The notes under the pieces: generated by a model | What the model was told of the DNA's origin: nothing | The model's input: only the letters and a program-made list of their open reading frames with translations | Databases searched by the model: none | Shown here: positions 7,449 through 10,077 of the stretch, piece after piece | Layout: each line of letters begins with the position of its first letter | How positions within the stretch are numbered: the stretch's first letter is position 1 | Source of the DNA: an uncultured Burkholderiales bacterium | GTDB taxonomy: Bacteria; Pseudomonadota; Gammaproteobacteria; Burkholderiales; Burkholderiaceae_D | Direction: 5' to 3' | Assembly (NCBI GenBank): GCA_937872165.1 | Contig: CALMOR010000006.1 | Location: 24,992-35,068 of the forward strand | Length of the DNA: 10,077 bases | Program-made: the position numbers and the translations under genes

Positions 7449-9293
7449 ATGAACAAGAGATTTACGAAGCTGGCCGTGGCCGCCGCCATCGCCATGGTTG
7501 CGAGCACCGGTGCATGGGCGGCCGACGACATCTCGTCCGACGTGCTGCAACAGATGCAGGACATTTCCTCCTACAAGACGAAGTTCACGCCCGCGCAGAA
7601 GAAGATGGGTTCGGCGCTGGCGTTCGGCGTGTTGCTCTCCGACGGCGATCCGGGCGTCGCCTCGTTCAGCAATGCGATCGCCCCTCTCGGCACGAGCAAC
7701 GACGTCAGCGCCTCGGCCAAATCGACCGGCGGCAACTCGTCGGGCATGGTCGCAGTCGACATCTATGCACCGGTCAGCGACGGCCTGAGCGGCGCCATCA
7801 CCGCGTCGAGCGGCAAGATCCTCAGCACGTCGAGCCGCCTCGGCATCACGACCGCGTCGGTCCCGGTCTCGTCGCTGCTGTCGATCGCGTCGCGCGACGA
7901 CGTCACGAAGATGCGCCTGTCGGCCGGCGCCCATACCAACGTCGGCGCGCTGACGTCGCAGGGCTATGTGGGCCACGGCGCGAACCGCGTCGTCACCGGC
8001 CTCGGCATCAACGGCACCGGCGTCAAGGTCGGCGTCCTGTCCGACAGCGCGACCGCGGCCCGCATCGCGGCGCTGAAGGCCAGCGGCGACCTCAAGCCGA
8101 CGGCGACGGTGCTGCCGGGCCAGGAGGGCGAAGGCGAGGACGAAGGTACGGCGATGATGGAGATCGTGCAGGACATGGCACCCGGTGCGGACATCGTCTT
8201 CGCGACCGCGTTCACGAGCGAGAGCAGCTTCGCCGACAACATCCTCGCGCTGGCCGCGGCCGGCTGCAAGGTGATCGTCGACGACGTCACCTACTTCGAC
8301 GAAGGCGTGTTCCAGGACGGCATCGTCGCGCAGGCCGTCAACACGGTGACGGCGCAAGGGGTGACCTACTTCTCGTCGGCCGCCAACAGCGGCAGCCTGA
8401 CCAAGGGCACGAGCGGCACCTGGGAAGGCGACTTCAACGGCAACGGCAACGGCACCGCGCCGCTGGTCGGCGCGGGCGTCATCCACAACTTCGGCACGTC
8501 GACCGCGCCGCAGAACTTCGACCGCCTGACGGTCGCGACCAACTTCATCATCCTCAACTGGTCCGATCCGCTCGGCGCGAGCAACAACGACTACGACCTG
8601 TACGTGCTCAACGCCGCCGGCACCGCCATCCTCGCCGCGGGCGTCGACGTGCAGGACGGCACCGTGCCGCAGGACCCGCAGGAGATCGTCTACCTCAACG
8701 ACGGCAACACGAGCTTCCCGGTCAACTCGCGGATCGTCGTCGCCAAGTCCTCGGGCGCGACGCGTGCGCTGCACGTCGACACGGAGCGCGGCGCGCTGTC
8801 GATCGCCACGGCGGGCGCGACCTTCGGCCACAACGCCGGCGCCAACACGAACTCGATGGCGGCGACCTACTGGAACAGCGCCAGGACCGGCGCCCGTCCG
8901 TTCACCGGCGCGGCGAACACCAACGAGACCTTCAGCTCCGACGGCCCGCGCAAGATCTTCTACAACCCGAACGGCACCGCGATCACCCCGGGCAACCTGC
9001 TCTTCGCGACCAACGGCGGCACCACGCTGCAGAAGCCCGACTTCGCGGCGGCCGACGGCGTGCAGACCAAGACGCCGGGCTTCCTGCCGTTCTTCGGCAC
9101 GTCGGCCGCGGCGCCGCACGCCGCGGGCATCGCTGCGCTGATCCTGCAGGCCAAGCCGAACTACACGCCGGCGCAGGTCAAGGCCGCGATGCAGGCGACC
9201 GCGCTCGACTCGATGGCTCCCGGCGTCGATCGCGACTCGGGTTACGGCGTCATCGATGCCTATGGAGCGGTCCAGTACGCGATCGCACATTGA
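7449..9293 (+). CDS. Secreted serine peptidase with mixed S8/S53 (subtilisin/sedolisin) active site
   Basis: This exported protease has 614 residues and a strong ribosome site (TGGAGG, six bases before ATG). A Sec signal peptide occupies residues 1-24 (KR start, hydrophobic core, cleavage after AWA). Residues of about 25-180 look like a propeptide or N-terminal domain. The catalytic domain starts near GVKVGVLSDS with Asp199 at the subtilisin Asp position. The region that reads HGTxxA in subtilisins is here DEGTAMMEIVQDMAPGA, with Glu232 in the His place, as in sedolisins. Asn313 in FSSAANSG fits the S8 oxyanion Asn, and Ser552 lies in GTSAAAPHAAGIAALIL. Between them, roughly 325-440, is a beta-rich insert with NWSDP and NDYDLYVLN, resembling a pre-peptidase C-terminal (PPC) or P-domain sandwich. 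From memory this corresponds to a 'peptidase S53-like' subgroup. It is the first gene of a pair with the PEP-CTERM protein 69 bases downstream. Activity is likely but not proven, given the altered triad. Confidence 0.9.
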   Translation: MNKRFTKLAVAAAIAMVASTGAWAADDISSDVLQQMQDISSYKTKFTPAQKKMGSALAFGVLLSDGDPGVASFSNAIAPLGTSNDVSASAKSTGGNSSGMVAVDIYAPVSDGLSGAITASSGKILSTSSRLGITTASVPVSSLLSIASRDDVTKMRLSAGAHTNVGALTSQGYVGHGANRVVTGLGINGTGVKVGVLSDSATAARIAALKASGDLKPTATVLPGQEGEGEDEGTAMMEIVQDMAPGADIVFATAFTSESSFADNILALAAAGCKVIVDDVTYFDEGVFQDGIVAQAVNTVTAQGVTYFSSAANSGSLTKGTSGTWEGDFNGNGNGTAPLVGAGVIHNFGTSTAPQNFDRLTVATNFIILNWSDPLGASNNDYDLYVLNAAGTAILAAGVDVQDGTVPQDPQEIVYLNDGNTSFPVNSRIVVAKSSGATRALHVDTERGALSIATAGATFGHNAGANTNSMAATYWNSARTGARPFTGAANTNETFSSDGPRKIFYNPNGTAITPGNLLFATNGGTTLQKPDFAAADGVQTKTPGFLPFFGTSAAAPHAAGIAALILQAKPNYTPAQVKAAMQATALDSMAPGVDRDSGYGVIDAYGAVQYAIAH

Positions 9294-9305
9294 CGAAACG
9301 GACGA

Positions 9306-9331
9306 GGGCGGATCGATGCATCGGTCCGCCC
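9306..9331 (+). promoter_or_regulatory. Strong intercistronic hairpin between peptidase and PEP-CTERM genes
   Basis: GGGCGGA (9306-9312) pairs with TCCGCCC (9325-9331); a T-G pair and then CGA/TCG continue the stem to a TGCA loop, about 11 pairs in total. It begins 12 bases after the peptidase stop and ends 31 bases before the next ATG. No T-run follows, so full termination is unlikely. A role in mRNA end protection, processing or partial attenuation is inferred. Confidence 0.55.
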
Positions 9332-9362
9332 ACGCCAGGGATTCACGAAACGGAGCACGACC

Positions 9363-10016
9363 ATGAAGTTGAAGCACGCAGTGAGCCAGTTCCTGATCGC
9401 CGCCGGCCTGTTCGCGGCAGCGATCGACATCGCCGAGGCGTCGTTGACCGACACCATCGGCAACTATCGCGGCACGCAACAGGGCCGCCTGTCACGCAAC
9501 GGGATCCCCCAGACCTGGGACCACGACGAAGCGACCCCGGCCACGATCAATCCGGGAGTCACGTACTACTACTCGACATATGCGCTCAACGTCACGTCGC
9601 TGAACTACATCGACATCAGTTTCGATTCGACGTCGGCCAATACCTTCCTGTCGGTCTATCAGGGGAGCTTCAACCCGCTCAACCTGCAGGCCAACTTTCT
9701 CGGCGACCCGGGGACCTCCGGCGACTACTTCGGCACCGACCCCCTCTTCACCGATGTCGTCGCCGCGCTGAACAGCACGCTGATGCTCGTCGTGACGACC
9801 ACCAACGGCGGCACCAGCGCCCTCGGCGATCCGTTCACGCTGCTGGTCTCGGCGTATCCCGACGGGACCTTCAACAGCCCGCCGGTCGAACTGCAGCCGC
9901 TTCGCGTCCCCGAGCCGTCGACGCTGCTGCTGTGCTTCGCGCCGCTCGCGCTCGTCGCTGCGCGTCGCACGATGAAGCGTCGTGCGGCCAGCGGCGACAT
10001 GGGCGTCGCGGCCTGA
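9363..10016 (+). CDS. PEP-CTERM sorting domain protein, exported
   Basis: This 217-residue protein has a Shine-Dalgarno GGAG (9352-9355) seven bases before the ATG. An N-terminal signal peptide ends near AEA (residues 24-26). The middle is beta-rich, low in charge and rich in Thr, Ser, Asn and Gly. Its FLSVYQGSFNPLNLQANFLG segment resembles PPC-like beta-sandwich domains found in many PEP-CTERM proteins. The C-terminus has the sorting signal: VPEPS (182-186), a hydrophobic helix LLLCFAPLALVAA, then RRTMKRR. In this system an exosortase recognises PEP, processes the protein and passes it to the cell surface or biofilm matrix. About ten residues (AASGDMGVAA) follow the basic cluster, longer than usual. 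No exosortase is in the window. Its position directly after the secreted peptidase suggests co-expression; whether it is partner, substrate or surface anchor is unknown. Confidence 0.88.
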   Translation: MKLKHAVSQFLIAAGLFAAAIDIAEASLTDTIGNYRGTQQGRLSRNGIPQTWDHDEATPATINPGVTYYYSTYALNVTSLNYIDISFDSTSANTFLSVYQGSFNPLNLQANFLGDPGTSGDYFGTDPLFTDVVAALNSTLMLVVTTTNGGTSALGDPFTLLVSAYPDGTFNSPPVELQPLRVPEPSTLLLCFAPLALVAARRTMKRRAASGDMGVAA

Positions 10017-10030
10017 TCGTCGCGAAGATG

Positions 10031-10048
10031 CGGACGGACGTCCCTCCG
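10031..10048. terminator. Possible weak hairpin after the PEP-CTERM gene
   Basis: CGGACGGACGTCCCTCCG is an imperfect inverted repeat (CGGA/TCCG and GG/CC around one mismatch), 14 bases after the stop. It has no T-run and a thin stem, so it is a poor terminator candidate. The remaining bases to the window end show no recognisable gene. Confidence 0.2.
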
Positions 10049-10077
10049 ATCGGCTGATCCCCGAGCGAAGGCGACAG

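Noticed and set aside
7395..9479. 694-codon minus-strand open frame opposite the peptidase
   Set aside because: It is a shadow of the peptidase gene with biased Arg, Val and Asp content and no recognisable domain.
7445..10057. 870-codon plus-strand frame overlapping the peptidase and PEP-CTERM genes
   Set aside because: It runs out of frame through both real genes and is Arg/His-rich. The two other frames carry signal peptides, catalytic motifs and a sorting signal.

Overview
The window is GC-rich coding DNA of the kind found in Betaproteobacteria, most likely Burkholderiales. The grounds are codon choice dominated by GCG, CTG, TCG and CGC, a hydrophobic/branched-chain amino acid type ABC transporter of proteobacterial layout, and a protein ending in a PEP-CTERM sorting signal, which implies an exosortase system elsewhere in the genome. 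I cannot assign a genus. I saw no RNA genes, insertion sequences or CRISPR arrays.

Positions 1-5277 (+) form one tightly packed gene string: the end of a livM-type permease, livG and livF (both joined by ATGA start/stop overlaps), a zinc alcohol dehydrogenase, an NAD(P)-dependent aldehyde dehydrogenase and an atypical short-chain dehydrogenase. The arrangement reads as an uptake-plus-oxidation module: import of a small organic substrate, then alcohol to aldehyde to carboxylate. The substrate cannot be read from the sequence. The last enzyme keeps an SDR fold signature but has Ser and Arg where SDRs carry the catalytic Tyr and Lys.

Positions 5403-6847 (-) encode a 14-helix drug:H+ antiporter of the EmrB/QacA type. 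It is interrupted by a one-base frameshift in a five-G run (5697-5701) that cuts off the last three helices. It converges on the SDR gene.

Positions 6848-7448 are a 600-base stretch between divergent genes. Its middle is clearly more AT-rich than the flanks. It holds several inverted repeats (6932-6963, 7095-7104, 7118-7135, 7416-7433) and one small ORF with a good ribosome binding site (6962-7189) but rare codons. It is the least explained part of the window.

Positions 7449-10016 (+) hold two exported proteins in a likely operon. The first is a 614-residue serine peptidase that mixes S8 (subtilisin) and S53 (sedolisin) features: Glu stands where subtilisins have the catalytic His, and a beta-sandwich-like insert sits inside the catalytic domain. 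The second is a 217-residue PEP-CTERM surface protein. A strong hairpin (9306-9331) lies between them. No linkage of this pair is known to me; it is the best candidate here for an undescribed functional unit.
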